A DNA stretch of 64,000 bases, taken from assembly GCA_046316615.1 (NCBI GenBank), contig JBKDAN010000047.1, positions 19,543 through 83,542 on the forward strand, in the 5' to 3' direction. Of this stretch, positions 31,037-39,902 are shown in pieces. A program made the position numbers and the translations under genes. The notes beneath the pieces are model-generated. The model was not told the DNA's origin. It ran no database searches and saw only the letters and a program-made list of their open reading frames with translations. The DNA is from BJHL01 sp040378885. GTDB taxonomy: Bacteria; Planctomycetota; Phycisphaerae; Phycisphaerales; UBA1924. The stretch's first letter is position 1. The number at the start of each line of letters is the position of its first letter.

Positions 31037-32497
31037 ATGCACATTGAAGTGAAAGGATCACCCGTGCCAACCCCTTCGACGCAGCAGCCAGCCCCCGTTC
31101 AGTTCCCCGCCAATTTCACGTGGGGCGTCGCCGCTTCGAGCTACCAGATCGAAGGCGGCTCCTCGCCCGACCTTCGCGGCGAAAGCGTGTGGGATACGTT
31201 CTGCCGCAAGAACGGCGCGGTCTTCGAGAACCACCACGGCGGCGTGGCCTGCGATCACTACAACCGTTATGACGCCGACGCGGCCCTCATGGCAAGTCTG
31301 GGCGTGAAGGCCTATCGCCTGTCGGTCATGTGGCCTCGCGTCATGAAGGAAGGCGTCGGCGCAGTCAACAACGTCGGCCTCGACTTCTACGACAAACTCA
31401 TCGACTCACTCCTCGCCCACGGCATTGAGCCCTGGGTGACGCTGTTCCACTGGGATTTCCCCCTCGCCCTCTACCACCGTGGCGGCTGGCTCAATCGCGA
31501 CAGCGCCGAGTGGTTCGGTGAGTACGCCACCAAGGTTGTCGATAAGCTCTCTGACCGCGTCACCAACTGGATGACCATCAACGAGCCGCAGGTCTTCCTG
31601 CAACTTGGCCACGCCGACGGCAAGCACGCCCCGGGCGTGCAGTTCCCCCTGCGTGAAACGCTGCTCGCCGCTCACAACTCTCTTCGCGCCCACGGCCGCG
31701 GCGTGCAAGCCATCCGCGCCGCCGCCAAGAAGCCCGCCCGCGTCGGCTGGGCCCCAGTTGGTCACGTGAGTTATCCCATTGACAACGACCCGGCGAACAT
31801 CGACGCCGCTCGCGCTGCCACCTTCGCTATCGAGCAGACCCACCTCTGGAACAACACTTGGTTCGCTGATCCCGTGTGCCTGGGCTGCTACCCCGAAGAC
31901 GGCCTCCGCGTCTTTGGCAACAACGTCCCCGCTCACCCCGTGAGCGACATGGACCTCATCCACCAGAAGCTCGACTTCTACGGCGTCAACATCTACTCCG
32001 GCTCATGCGTGAAGGCCAAGGCCAACGGCGGCTGGGAAGCCGTGAACCCCGGGCCCGGCAACCCTCGAAACACCATGGACTGGCACATGGCGCCGCAGGC
32101 CCTTCACTTCGGCCCGCGTTTCCTCTTCGATCGCTATCGCCTGCCCATCGTCATCACCGAAAACGGCACCTGCAGCACCGACTGGATGGACATGCACGGC
32201 CGCGTGCTGGATCCGCAGCGCGTCGACTACACCCGCCGCTACCTGCTCGCGCTGCACGAAGCCATCCAGAACGGCACCAACGTCAAGGGCTACTTCCACT
32301 GGAGCTTCATGGACAACTTCGAATGGGCCGAAGGCTATAAGCAGCGCTTTGGCCTCGTCCACGTTGACTACGCCACGCAGAAGCGCACGCCCAAGCTCTC
32401 CGCACTCTGGTACAAGCGCGTCATGGAAACCCGCGGCGCATCGCTCGTCGAGCCGACCGATCTGCGCCTGGCGACACCCGAGCACGCAATGCAGTAA
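31037..32497 (+). CDS. GH1 beta-glucosidase
   Basis: 486 residues from ATG at 31037, six bases after the permease stop. Start-of-barrel FTWGVAASSYQIEGG, acid/base Glu183 in TINEPQ, nucleophile Glu375 in VITENGT and the GH1 C-terminal DNFEWAEGYKQRFGL are present. No signal peptide, so it acts in the cytoplasm on imported glucan oligosaccharides or cellobiose-like sugars. Last gene of the locus; a strong terminator follows. Confidence 0.95.
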   Translation: MHIEVKGSPVPTPSTQQPAPVQFPANFTWGVAASSYQIEGGSSPDLRGESVWDTFCRKNGAVFENHHGGVACDHYNRYDADAALMASLGVKAYRLSVMWPRVMKEGVGAVNNVGLDFYDKLIDSLLAHGIEPWVTLFHWDFPLALYHRGGWLNRDSAEWFGEYATKVVDKLSDRVTNWMTINEPQVFLQLGHADGKHAPGVQFPLRETLLAAHNSLRAHGRGVQAIRAAAKKPARVGWAPVGHVSYPIDNDPANIDAARAATFAIEQTHLWNNTWFADPVCLGCYPEDGLRVFGNNVPAHPVSDMDLIHQKLDFYGVNIYSGSCVKAKANGGWEAVNPGPGNPRNTMDWHMAPQALHFGPRFLFDRYRLPIVITENGTCSTDWMDMHGRVLDPQRVDYTRRYLLALHEAIQNGTNVKGYFHWSFMDNFEWAEGYKQRFGLVHVDYATQKRTPKLSALWYKRVMETRGASLVEPTDLRLATPEHAMQ

Positions 32498-32515
32498 TGG
32501 AACCCCTCAAGCAAT

Positions 32516-32555
32516 AAAGCCAACACATGTGCATCAGCACGGTGTTGGCTTTTTT
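32516..32555 (+). terminator. Bidirectional terminator between GH1 and phoU
   Basis: Stem AAAGCCAACAC/GTGTTGGCTTT with a 15-nt loop and a run of six T on the plus strand. On the minus strand the same hairpin ends in TTTAT, so it can serve the convergent phoU as well. Confidence 0.88.
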
Positions 32556-32574
32556 CATTGGATCATCGCTCGTG

Positions 32575-33276
32575 TCACTGCCTCGGCACTTCAACCCAGC
32601 AGTTTTCCGCGTGCCGCACGATCGCGCCGGTCGTCTGATAGATCACCTGCTCTGCGATGTTCGTGCAGTGGTCCGCGATCACTTCGCACATGCTCGCCGT
32701 TTCGTGCAGGTGGAATGCGAACTCCACCGGATACTTGCCCTTCGCCACCTGCTGCTCGGCCTCGCGCAGCAACGCGGCCTTGAACGCCCACACCGCATGC
32801 TGACTCTGCAGCACGATGTTGGCAATCGCTGGATCATTGCGCGACATGCTGGTGTTCGTATCCCGCAGAATCCCAATCACACTGTTCGCCATCACGCGGA
32901 ACGTATCAGGAAAAGGCGTCGCGATGCGAGCCACCGCAGGCACCATCTCCGCAAGATCCACCGCCACATCCGCCACGCGTTCCAGCTCGTTGTTCGCCTT
33001 CACGATGGTCAATACCGCCCGCAGATGCTGCGGATCAAGCGAAGCTCCCGCCCGCGTCGCATCCGTCAGCAGCGCAACCGCCGCCTGCTCAATCGCCACA
33101 TCAGCCTTGTCGATGGCTTCATCCATCTCAATGGCCTGACTCGCCAGATTGCTCTTGCGTTCAAAGAGCGCGGCACAGGAAAGCTCGAGCATGGCTTGCA
33201 CGCGCGATCCCTGAGCGACAAGATCAGCCTTGATCTGCTGCGTGCGACTGGCGAAACCTTCCGCGGTCGTGGGCAT
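32575..33276 (-). CDS. phoU: PhoU-like phosphate regulatory protein
   Basis: 233 residues from ATG at 33276 (MPTTAEGF), the usual PhoU length. The sequence is all-helical with two PhoU repeats: first KANNELERVADVAVDLAE, second HETASMCEVIADHCTNIAEQV, each with the metal-binding E/DxxxD-type pattern. PhoU controls the Pst phosphate transporter and PhoR. No pst genes are near; instead it ends an operon with mqnE and three unknown genes. A frame upstream of 33276 is open but not conserved. Confidence 0.85.
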   Translation of the reverse strand: MPTTAEGFASRTQQIKADLVAQGSRVQAMLELSCAALFERKSNLASQAIEMDEAIDKADVAIEQAAVALLTDATRAGASLDPQHLRAVLTIVKANNELERVADVAVDLAEMVPAVARIATPFPDTFRVMANSVIGILRDTNTSMSRNDPAIANIVLQSQHAVWAFKAALLREAEQQVAKGKYPVEFAFHLHETASMCEVIADHCTNIAEQVIYQTTGAIVRHAENCWVEVPRQ

Positions 33277-33325
33277 GATCAACGGTATGCCGCCGTGCGA
33301 TTCCACGACTCCCACCCAAGCAGGT

Positions 33326-33598
33326 TTAGTTCCCGCTCTTCTCGTCCGAACCCGCGGGCCGCCCCTGCTCGCTCGCATCCTTGGGCCGTTCAAACTTCAC
33401 TGTCGCTCGATCCACCCGTTGCACCTGGGCAGGTGACGTCGGGTCGTACATCGACACCGATTCACGCCCCTGCCTTCCGCGAACCACACGCACGATGGTG
33501 TACACCGCGATAGCAACCAGAAACGGCGCGGCACAAAACAGCACACACGGCGAAAACCACGACAGCGTCTGCTCGATGGATTGGAAGCGGTTGTTCAT
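33326..33598 (-). CDS. Small single-pass membrane protein
   Basis: 90 residues. One membrane helix at about 14-38 (WFSPCVLFCAAPFLVAIAVY), followed by a basic, hydrophilic tail. Its start overlaps the stop of the gene upstream (4 bp) and phoU follows after 49 bp, so it belongs to the operon. Family not recognised. Confidence 0.6.
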   Translation of the reverse strand: MNNRFQSIEQTLSWFSPCVLFCAAPFLVAIAVYTIVRVVRGRQGRESVSMYDPTSPAQVQRVDRATVKFERPKDASEQGRPAGSDEKSGN

Positions 33599-34191
33599 GC
33601 GTCTCCAGCCTGCTCGCGTTCCAAGTGTTGTAGGCGTTGCCGCGCCGTGTGACGCACTTCCTTGTTCCGTCCTTGTTCAACCAACTCGCGCAGAATCCAA
33701 GCCGTCTTGGCATCAGCGATCAACGCCTTGTGCACGCTCGCATCCCCGTGCTCGATCGCCCGGCGAATCAGATCATCGCCCAACGTATCCGCGCCGCGAT
33801 GCCAGTGATACTCAACCCACAACACATCGCTCGCGTCACAGCCCAGTTCGACCATCGCCGCTTGCACCGTGCGCATCTGCTCAACGGATTGCTCACGCCC
33901 CGCGAGAGTGTGAATGAGAAACGACCGCGCCATCACGCGATCTTCGTCCACGCGCAAGGCTTCGAGAACCGCCGCAAGTTCCTCGTCGGTCGGAAACGGG
34001 TGGTACAACGCCCATGCTTGCAGTGCCGAGTACCGCAAGTGCTCGGTCGATTGGGCGTAGCTATACCCCGCCTCGAAATCCTGAAACTGCCGCAGCATCA
34101 TGTCGGGCGAGATCAACCCACGTTCCAGCCAAAACGCGTGATACCCAAGCTGCTGCATCGCTTGCACAACGAGTGCGTGTCCTTCAGTCAT
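33595..34191 (-). CDS. Hypothetical helical protein, paralogue A
   Basis: 198 residues, no signal or membrane segment. It aligns with the next gene upstream along its whole length: WLERGLISPDMMLRQFQDF against WLSSGLLSIENLLRQHQDF, and NKEVRHTARQRLQHLE against SKEVRHVAKQRLQQLG. The pair is therefore a tandem duplication. The repeats of short helices suggest an alpha-solenoid. Function unknown; start and stop overlap both neighbours. Confidence 0.65.
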   Translation of the reverse strand: MTEGHALVVQAMQQLGYHAFWLERGLISPDMMLRQFQDFEAGYSYAQSTEHLRYSALQAWALYHPFPTDEELAAVLEALRVDEDRVMARSFLIHTLAGREQSVEQMRTVQAAMVELGCDASDVLWVEYHWHRGADTLGDDLIRRAIEHGDASVHKALIADAKTAWILRELVEQGRNKEVRHTARQRLQHLEREQAGDA

Positions 34192-34808
34192 TGTGGTGCT
34201 GCCTCTTCTCCGCTCAGCTCCCCTAACTGCTGCAATCGCTGCTTTGCCACGTGACGGACCTCTTTACTCGTGCCGTGACCTTTCAACGCCTTCAGCACCC
34301 ACGCAGTTTCAGACTGCTTCGCCAGCAACAGGTGGATTGCAGCGACCCCTCCGTCAATACCGCCTTGCAGGAATGGCTCTGTGCGGATGCCCTTGTTCCA
34401 TTCGCGGGCGAATCGCTGGAATGCAGCGACGTCACTTCCCAATCCCACCAGACACGCCAACGCAAGCACACGCTCAAACTGCCCGTCCCTCAGGTTCGCA
34501 CTGAGCAGCAATCGCAGTCCACTCAACGTGCTCAGCACGCCGGTCTGCGACTGCAACACGACCAGCGCGTTCTCCAGTTCGGCGTCCGTCAGCTGATATC
34601 GCATGGTGAGCCATGCGTGCAAGGCGTTGACATGAAAGTGCTCGAGATCGGTACTCCAAGGCACATTGTCGCGAAAGTCTTGATGCTGTCGGAGCAGGTT
34701 CTCAATACTGAGTAGCCCACTGGAAAGCCAGACCCGGTCGTATCGCAAGTCTCGAAGCGCAGTCTCAATGACGTCAGAACTTGAGTCCTCGCTCACTCCG
34801 CCCACCAC
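34188..34808 (-). CDS. Hypothetical helical protein, paralogue B
   Basis: 206 residues, homologous to the gene downstream. It begins 16 bp inside the end of mqnE and ends overlapping paralogue A by 4 bp, so translation is probably coupled. Key shared positions: the LRQ.QDF near residue 40 and KEVRH.AKQRLQ near the C-terminus. No known family can be assigned by eye. Confidence 0.65.
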   Translation of the reverse strand: MVGGVSEDSSSDVIETALRDLRYDRVWLSSGLLSIENLLRQHQDFRDNVPWSTDLEHFHVNALHAWLTMRYQLTDAELENALVVLQSQTGVLSTLSGLRLLLSANLRDGQFERVLALACLVGLGSDVAAFQRFAREWNKGIRTEPFLQGGIDGGVAAIHLLLAKQSETAWVLKALKGHGTSKEVRHVAKQRLQQLGELSGEEAAPQ

Positions 34809-36262
34809 TTCCGCCCCTCTCGCTTCACCCGCCGATACAGCGTGTCGCGCTCCACCGCCACAAACCCGGCCTCACGAATCGCCTTCTGCAGCGTCCACGT
34901 GTTCACTTCCTGGTGCGTCGCGACCGCATCGCCCGCACTGCCCTGGCCCGCCCCGTGATTGATCTTCGTAATGTCATACCACACCACGGTCCCGTCGATG
35001 TCATCAGCGCCGCTCTGCAGCATCACCTGCGCCATGGGCAGCGTCTGCATGATCCAGAACGCCTTCACGTGCGGGAAGTTGTCGAGCATCAACCGCGCAA
35101 TCGCCAGCGTGCGATAGTTCTCCAGCCCGCTGGGCCCAGGCAGGTGCTCCAGGTCGCATCCATCCGGAAAGAACGGCAGCGGAATGATCGTCTGGTAGTA
35201 CCCCGGCACATCTGTGCGTGCGCCCGTCTTACCGCCAAACGCAAAGTGTTCCGGCAAAATCGCGCCGGGCTTCGTTAGCGTCACCACCGGCGCACCACCC
35301 GCATTCTCCCGATAGCCAAGGTGCCCGCCTTCGCTCGTCGTGAGCGCATCACCATCATCCCCCTGCTGCCCACCAGTGACAGTTGCCGAGTCGCCAGCGC
35401 CTTGCCCGCCAAACAGCCGCGTGAGCGCTTCATCCTGCGCTCGCCGCAGCATGTCCATGTGCACAAGCCGATCATGCCGCTGCTCAATGTGCCCGTACAG
35501 CAGCGTCGCGTTCGTGTTCAGCCCAAGCTCGTGCGCCGTGCGGTGCACGTCCAGCCACACATCGCTGCGAATCTTCCCCTTGTACGCCTCGTCGTGCACG
35601 CGATCATCAAACACTTCCGCGCCACCGCCCGGCAAACTGCCAAGCCCCGCCTTCTTCAGTTCGCCAAGCACATACGCAATCGCGTTCCGCCGCGCCTTGC
35701 GGCCTTCTTCTCCCGGCGCCGCAGATCCCTTGTACACCTTGGCGATCTTGCACAAGTGCACGATTTCAACCGCCGTGAACGCCTTCACGTGCAGATCGCT
35801 GCCCATCCGCTGCGCCTCATCACGCAGTGTCGAGATCAAATCGGTGTAGTAGCTGAATGGCAGCGTCGGGTGCAGTCCACCCACGCTGTGAATCTCCGTT
35901 GCGCCGCTCTCAACCGCCAGCCGAGCCTGCTCACGCACGTACGTCATGTCACGCGCGTACGCCTTCTCCTCACCCAGCTTCGCATAGAAATCGCAGAACT
36001 TGCACGACAGCGCGCACACGTTGCTGTAGTTCAGGTGGCGGTTGATGTTGTAGTACGCGTTGTTGCCATGCAACCGCCGCCGCACCATGTCCGCGAGCTC
36101 GATCACCGTCCAGATGTCCGGCGTCGTGAACAGCAGATCGCCATCCGCCAACGTCAATCGCTCGCCGCGCTCCACCTTGGCAGCGATCGCATCAAGTCGC
36201 GGGTCGCGACGCGGCACTGACGGACGGACAACAGTGGGGGCCGAAGACGTGGCAGAACTCAT
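34793..36262 (-). CDS. mqnE: Aminofutalosine synthase-like radical SAM enzyme
   Basis: 489 residues from ATG at 36262 (MSSATSS). The 4Fe-4S motif CALSCKFC (CxxxCxxC) is at about residues 88-95, in NYSNVCALSCKFCDFY. ATLLYGHIEQRHDRLVHMD and the late HEVN-type THQEVNTWTLQKAIREAGF fit MqnE of the futalosine menaquinone route, with MqnC/CofH-type enzymes as the alternative. It is about 100 residues longer than usual, mainly because of a Gly/Asp-rich insertion of about 70 residues before YYQTIIPLPFFPDG. First gene of a five-gene operon. Confidence 0.82.
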   Translation of the reverse strand: MSSATSSAPTVVRPSVPRRDPRLDAIAAKVERGERLTLADGDLLFTTPDIWTVIELADMVRRRLHGNNAYYNINRHLNYSNVCALSCKFCDFYAKLGEEKAYARDMTYVREQARLAVESGATEIHSVGGLHPTLPFSYYTDLISTLRDEAQRMGSDLHVKAFTAVEIVHLCKIAKVYKGSAAPGEEGRKARRNAIAYVLGELKKAGLGSLPGGGAEVFDDRVHDEAYKGKIRSDVWLDVHRTAHELGLNTNATLLYGHIEQRHDRLVHMDMLRRAQDEALTRLFGGQGAGDSATVTGGQQGDDGDALTTSEGGHLGYRENAGGAPVVTLTKPGAILPEHFAFGGKTGARTDVPGYYQTIIPLPFFPDGCDLEHLPGPSGLENYRTLAIARLMLDNFPHVKAFWIMQTLPMAQVMLQSGADDIDGTVVWYDITKINHGAGQGSAGDAVATHQEVNTWTLQKAIREAGFVAVERDTLYRRVKREGRKWWAE

Positions 36263-36282
36263 GTACAAGGATAGGCTGCCAT

Positions 36283-36302
36283 CTTTCAATAGTGATTGAA
36301 AG
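36283..36302. promoter_or_regulatory. Palindrome in the mqnE/HD-GYP divergent region
   Basis: CTTTCAAT, AGTG, ATTGAAAG: perfect 8-bp arms with a 4-nt centre, 20 bp upstream of mqnE and about 110 bp upstream of the HD-GYP gene. It has the form of an operator for a dimeric regulator. It is unlike the TGAAACTGTTTCA sites. Confidence 0.45.
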
Positions 36303-36413
36303 TTGTGAACTGCGACTTTCGTAGCGGATATTCCGGGTCTTCCCCTGCCTTTGGGCTCGCGATGGCCGGTCACCGCTCAGTCGGGTGTGCATCCCGTCGA
36401 TGCTCCTAACCGG

Positions 36414-37778
36414 ATGAGTGTTCCAGGTCGCCCCCAAACCTCCAAGTGCGCCAGCGACCGGCTGGCGATCGTGCTCGCTGTGCAAGCGGTCGCGATTGCT
36501 GGCGGTTTGTCGATCGTCCTGTTTCCGATCCACTCAAGATTGCAGTGGCTCACGCGCGATCACATCGTGAGTCAGAACCTCGCGGAGTCGCATCGCCTCG
36601 CACACGCAGCCGAAAGCATCTCTCGCGAGATCGATACCAGCGAGCCGGCATGGCAACAGGCCATGCAAACCCTTGTCGCAGACGCCCACTTTGCCGCACA
36701 CGCACGAGTCCTTGCCTTCACCAGCGATGGTCGCGTTGTCGCCAACACCGGCTCGCTGAACCACGCAGACGCCAATCTGCCCGCTGAGACCATTGCACTC
36801 GATGGCCACGCTAAACAAGTAGGCGACGCGCCTCTCGACGCCACGCTGATCGGCACACAGCAGAGCGGCGACTGGCTGTTCGTCCATCGCTTGCCCAACG
36901 GCGGCTTGCTCACCATCCAGCAAGACGAAGCCCTCATCGCCGCGGCTCTCACGCAGTCTTCTCGCATGATGCTTGGCTGGTCCTTCGCCGGCCTCGTCAT
37001 CATGTTGAGCTTTGCCGGCCTGTTCGTCCATCGCGTGGTGCGACGCGAACATCGCTCGCTCGAAGCCCGAAACAGCGATCTCGCCGTAACGCTCGATCAG
37101 CGTCTCGAGCAGGGGCTCAGCGCCCGCGCAGCGCTCATCCTCGGTCTCGCAAAGCTCGCAGACTACCGCGACACCGACACTGGCTCTCACCTCGAACGCA
37201 TCTGCGGATACTGCGAAGTTCTTGCTCGCCAGCTCCAGCCGCGCCATCGCGAGATCAACGATACATGGATCGCGCACCTCCTGCCCGCCGCCAGTCTGCA
37301 CGACATCGGCAAGGTCGGCGTGCCCGATGCCGTCCTCCTCAAGGCAGGCAAACTCACGCTCGCCGAGCGCAAGCTCGTTGAACGCCACACCTACATGGGT
37401 GCCGACACGCTTATCGCGATTCGCGAAGAGCTTGGCGACGACGAGCTCATCGATCTCGCGATTCAGATTGCTCTCTGTCACCACGAACGCTGGGATGGCA
37501 GCGGCTATCCGCTCGGGCTCAAAGCTCAGCAGATTCCGCTCGCCGCCCGCATCGTCGCGCTCGCCGACGTCTACGACGCGCTGACCAGCCGCCGCGTGTA
37601 CAAGTCAGCCATGACGCACGAGAAAGCCTGCGAACTCATCCGCGAAATGAGCGGCACACATTTTGACCCCGAAATCGTCGAGATCTTCCTCGCATCTCGC
37701 GATGAGTTTGACCGAATTCGAAACAAGATGCAGCCCTTCGGCGATCTTGTCGAAGCCGCGCACGCGAAAGCCGCGTGA
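36414..37778 (+). CDS. HD-GYP cyclic-di-GMP phosphodiesterase with membrane sensor
   Basis: 454 residues from ATG at 36414. Two membrane helices (about 17-38 and 182-205) flank a periplasmic sensor of about 140 residues. After a short linker comes an HD-GYP domain: LAKLADYRDTDTGSHLERI, HDIGKVG with His296 and Asp297, HHERWDGSGYP with the GYP at 364-366, and ADVYDALTSRRVYK. All metal and substrate residues are present, so it should hydrolyse cyclic-di-GMP. Divergent from mqnE and 22 bp upstream of the reductase gene, perhaps co-transcribed. Confidence 0.92.
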   Translation: MSVPGRPQTSKCASDRLAIVLAVQAVAIAGGLSIVLFPIHSRLQWLTRDHIVSQNLAESHRLAHAAESISREIDTSEPAWQQAMQTLVADAHFAAHARVLAFTSDGRVVANTGSLNHADANLPAETIALDGHAKQVGDAPLDATLIGTQQSGDWLFVHRLPNGGLLTIQQDEALIAAALTQSSRMMLGWSFAGLVIMLSFAGLFVHRVVRREHRSLEARNSDLAVTLDQRLEQGLSARAALILGLAKLADYRDTDTGSHLERICGYCEVLARQLQPRHREINDTWIAHLLPAASLHDIGKVGVPDAVLLKAGKLTLAERKLVERHTYMGADTLIAIREELGDDELIDLAIQIALCHHERWDGSGYPLGLKAQQIPLAARIVALADVYDALTSRRVYKSAMTHEKACELIREMSGTHFDPEIVEIFLASRDEFDRIRNKMQPFGDLVEAAHAKAA

Positions 37779-37799
37779 ACTGCACGTAAACTGCGGAGC

Positions 37800-39143
37800 A
37801 TGTCACGTCCGCTCGTGCAAGCGATCATCTCCGTGCTGCTGTACGTGGTGCTCACGCTTGCGCCCATGTGCATCATTCTCGTCTCGGTCGACAAGCCGGG
37901 CCGCTCCTTCTGGACAGAGTTCAGCGTGGGCCTTGGCTTTGTTGGCCTCGCGATGATGTGCCTGCAGTTCATTCTGACCGCGCGCTTCAAAACCTTCAAA
38001 GCTCCCTTCGGCAGCGACATCATCTACGCCTTCCACCGGGCCATCTCGACCATCAGCGTCGTTTTCATTCTCCTGCATCCCGCCATCTTGTTCATTGAGC
38101 GGTGGGATCAGATGAAATCCCGCCCCTTCACGCACCCCTGGCCCTTCTGGCTGGGCACGCTCAGCGTTGTCGCCCTCCTCGTCCTCGTGGTTGTCTCGGT
38201 CTACCGCAAACAACTGCGCATCCACTACGACGGCTGGCGTCGCACGCACGCCATGCTGGGCGTGCTCGCCGTGGCTACAGCAGTGGTGCACGCCCTGCTG
38301 GTGGGCCACTACCTCAGCGACAACTGGCAACGCATCGCTTGGTTGGCATATACGTGCGTGTGGCTCCTGCTCATCGCGTGGGTCCGACTGATCAAGCCCC
38401 TCAAGGAGCTTCGAGAACCGTGGACCATCGCCGCTCTTGAGCCGCAAAGAGGCGATGCAATCCGCGTGGTGCTGCGTCCCAAAGATCACGCCGGCCTCAC
38501 CTTCCAGCCCGGTCAGTTCGCGTGGATCACCATGTGGGGCTCACCCCTGAGCGATCGCGAACACCCATTCAGCTTCTCTGGCAGCGCCGTCGCTGCGCAG
38601 AACCGTGGACCTATCGAGTTCACGATCAAGCAACTTGGCGACTGGACCCGCCGCGTCCGCGACGCGAAAGTGGGTGACATCGTCTACGTCGACGGCCCCT
38701 TCGGCGCACTCTCCGCCGACCGTTTCCCAGGTCGAGCCGGCTACGTCTTCATCGCAGGAGGCATCGGCATCACCCCCATGATCTCCCACCTGCGCACCTT
38801 CGCCGATCGCAACAACAACACGCCCTGCTGGCTGTTCTATGGCAACCCCACATGGGACAGCATCACGTATCGCGAAGAACTCGAAACACTGGCAGCCCGG
38901 CTTCCCAATCTCAAGATCATCCACGTCCTCTCACGCCCCGACGACGCATGGCAGGGCGAACGTGGCTTCATCACCAAAGACATCCTCGCGAAGCACCTTC
39001 CCAGTGATCTCACTGCCACCCGCAACCGCTACGAATTCTTCATCTGCGGCCCCGTCCCCATGATGGAAGCCGTGGAACGATCACTCGCACAACTTGGTGT
39101 CAGCGTGGGCGACTACCACGCCGAACGTTTCGACCTCGTGTAG
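37800..39143 (+). CDS. Ferric reductase-like transmembrane flavoprotein
   Basis: 447 residues. The N-terminal half has about six membrane helices with paired His (FHRAIS, ILLHPAI, THAMLG, VVHALLVGH) that could bind haem. The C-terminal half is a ferredoxin-NADP reductase module: FQPGQFAWITMW and HPFSFSGSA (FAD), then FIAGGIGITPMISHL (NAD(P)) and FICGPVPMMEAVE. It would move electrons from NAD(P)H across the membrane to iron or oxygen; the acceptor is unknown. ATG at 37800 follows GCGGAGC. Confidence 0.87.
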   Translation: MSRPLVQAIISVLLYVVLTLAPMCIILVSVDKPGRSFWTEFSVGLGFVGLAMMCLQFILTARFKTFKAPFGSDIIYAFHRAISTISVVFILLHPAILFIERWDQMKSRPFTHPWPFWLGTLSVVALLVLVVVSVYRKQLRIHYDGWRRTHAMLGVLAVATAVVHALLVGHYLSDNWQRIAWLAYTCVWLLLIAWVRLIKPLKELREPWTIAALEPQRGDAIRVVLRPKDHAGLTFQPGQFAWITMWGSPLSDREHPFSFSGSAVAAQNRGPIEFTIKQLGDWTRRVRDAKVGDIVYVDGPFGALSADRFPGRAGYVFIAGGIGITPMISHLRTFADRNNNTPCWLFYGNPTWDSITYREELETLAARLPNLKIIHVLSRPDDAWQGERGFITKDILAKHLPSDLTATRNRYEFFICGPVPMMEAVERSLAQLGVSVGDYHAERFDLV

Positions 39144-39195
39144 CGCTCTTGGCCTGTCCTTTCGCTTTGTCGGTTTCCACTTTCTCGCTTTCCCC

Positions 39196-39297
39196 ATGCG
39201 TGAACGCCTCGCCACCATCGCCGCATACGTCATCGCCGCACTGCTGTTGCTCGCAGTGGCAGCATTCGCGTTCTTGCGCTCCTCAGGCACCCCATGA
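39196..39297 (+). CDS. Small membrane protein
   Basis: 33 residues (MRERLATIAAYVIAALLLL then AVAAFAFLRSSGTP), a basic N-terminus and one membrane helix. Its stop overlaps the ATG of the next gene (ATGA), which supports translation. There is no clear ribosome site. It could be a leader peptide or a component of the DUF3592 protein system. Confidence 0.45.
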   Translation: MRERLATIAAYVIAALLLLAVAAFAFLRSSGTP

Positions 39298-39902
39298 ACT
39301 TGCGCCCTTCTGGTCCGGACATGCTCTCGAGCGAGCAGACCGCAGATGCCATCGCATCCCCACGCCGTCTTCGCTGGTGGGCACCCGCCATGTGGCTCTA
39401 CATCCTCAGCATGACACTCGCTGCCTTCGGCGTCTGGACCTGGGTCGATGCCGAAGCCGACTTGCGTCTCGCGTCCACACCACAACTCACAGCCGGTTAC
39501 GGCACCATCACCCACATCGACAACAACAATTCGCGCATCACACGCTACGGCGGCGTCTTCTCCCTTCGCTACCAGTTCGAAGTCGGCTCGCTCACATACG
39601 CCGGTACACGCGTGAGCCCCTATGACGGCCTCACCACCGCAAACGCCCAGTCCATCCGTCAGTATCTCACACTGGGCGCAACCGTGCCCATCAAATACAT
39701 CGCGACGGATCCCGCCAAGAGCTTCATCGACGCCGCCGCATGGTGCAACCTCTCGGAGGAAGCAGCCGCAACCCGCCAGTCGCGAGTCATCGGCATCGTG
39801 TTGGTCATCGCTGCTCTCGCAGCATTCATCGCCAGCGCGTGGACATTCTTCACTGCGCAGGCTCGCCGCCAGCTCGAACACGACTTTCAGTTGCCCAGTT
39901 GA
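39294..39902 (+). CDS. DUF3592-type membrane protein
   Basis: 202 residues with membrane helices at about 30-50 and 163-185. Between them is a beta-rich extracytoplasmic domain of about 105 residues with YGGVFSLRYQFEVGSLTYAG and VPIKYIATDPAKS, which is the DUF3592 pattern. Function of the family is unknown. It overlaps the end of the convergent methyltransferase gene by 16 bp. Confidence 0.7.
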   Translation: MNLRPSGPDMLSSEQTADAIASPRRLRWWAPAMWLYILSMTLAAFGVWTWVDAEADLRLASTPQLTAGYGTITHIDNNNSRITRYGGVFSLRYQFEVGSLTYAGTRVSPYDGLTTANAQSIRQYLTLGATVPIKYIATDPAKSFIDAAAWCNLSEEAAATRQSRVIGIVLVIAALAAFIASAWTFFTAQARRQLEHDFQLPS

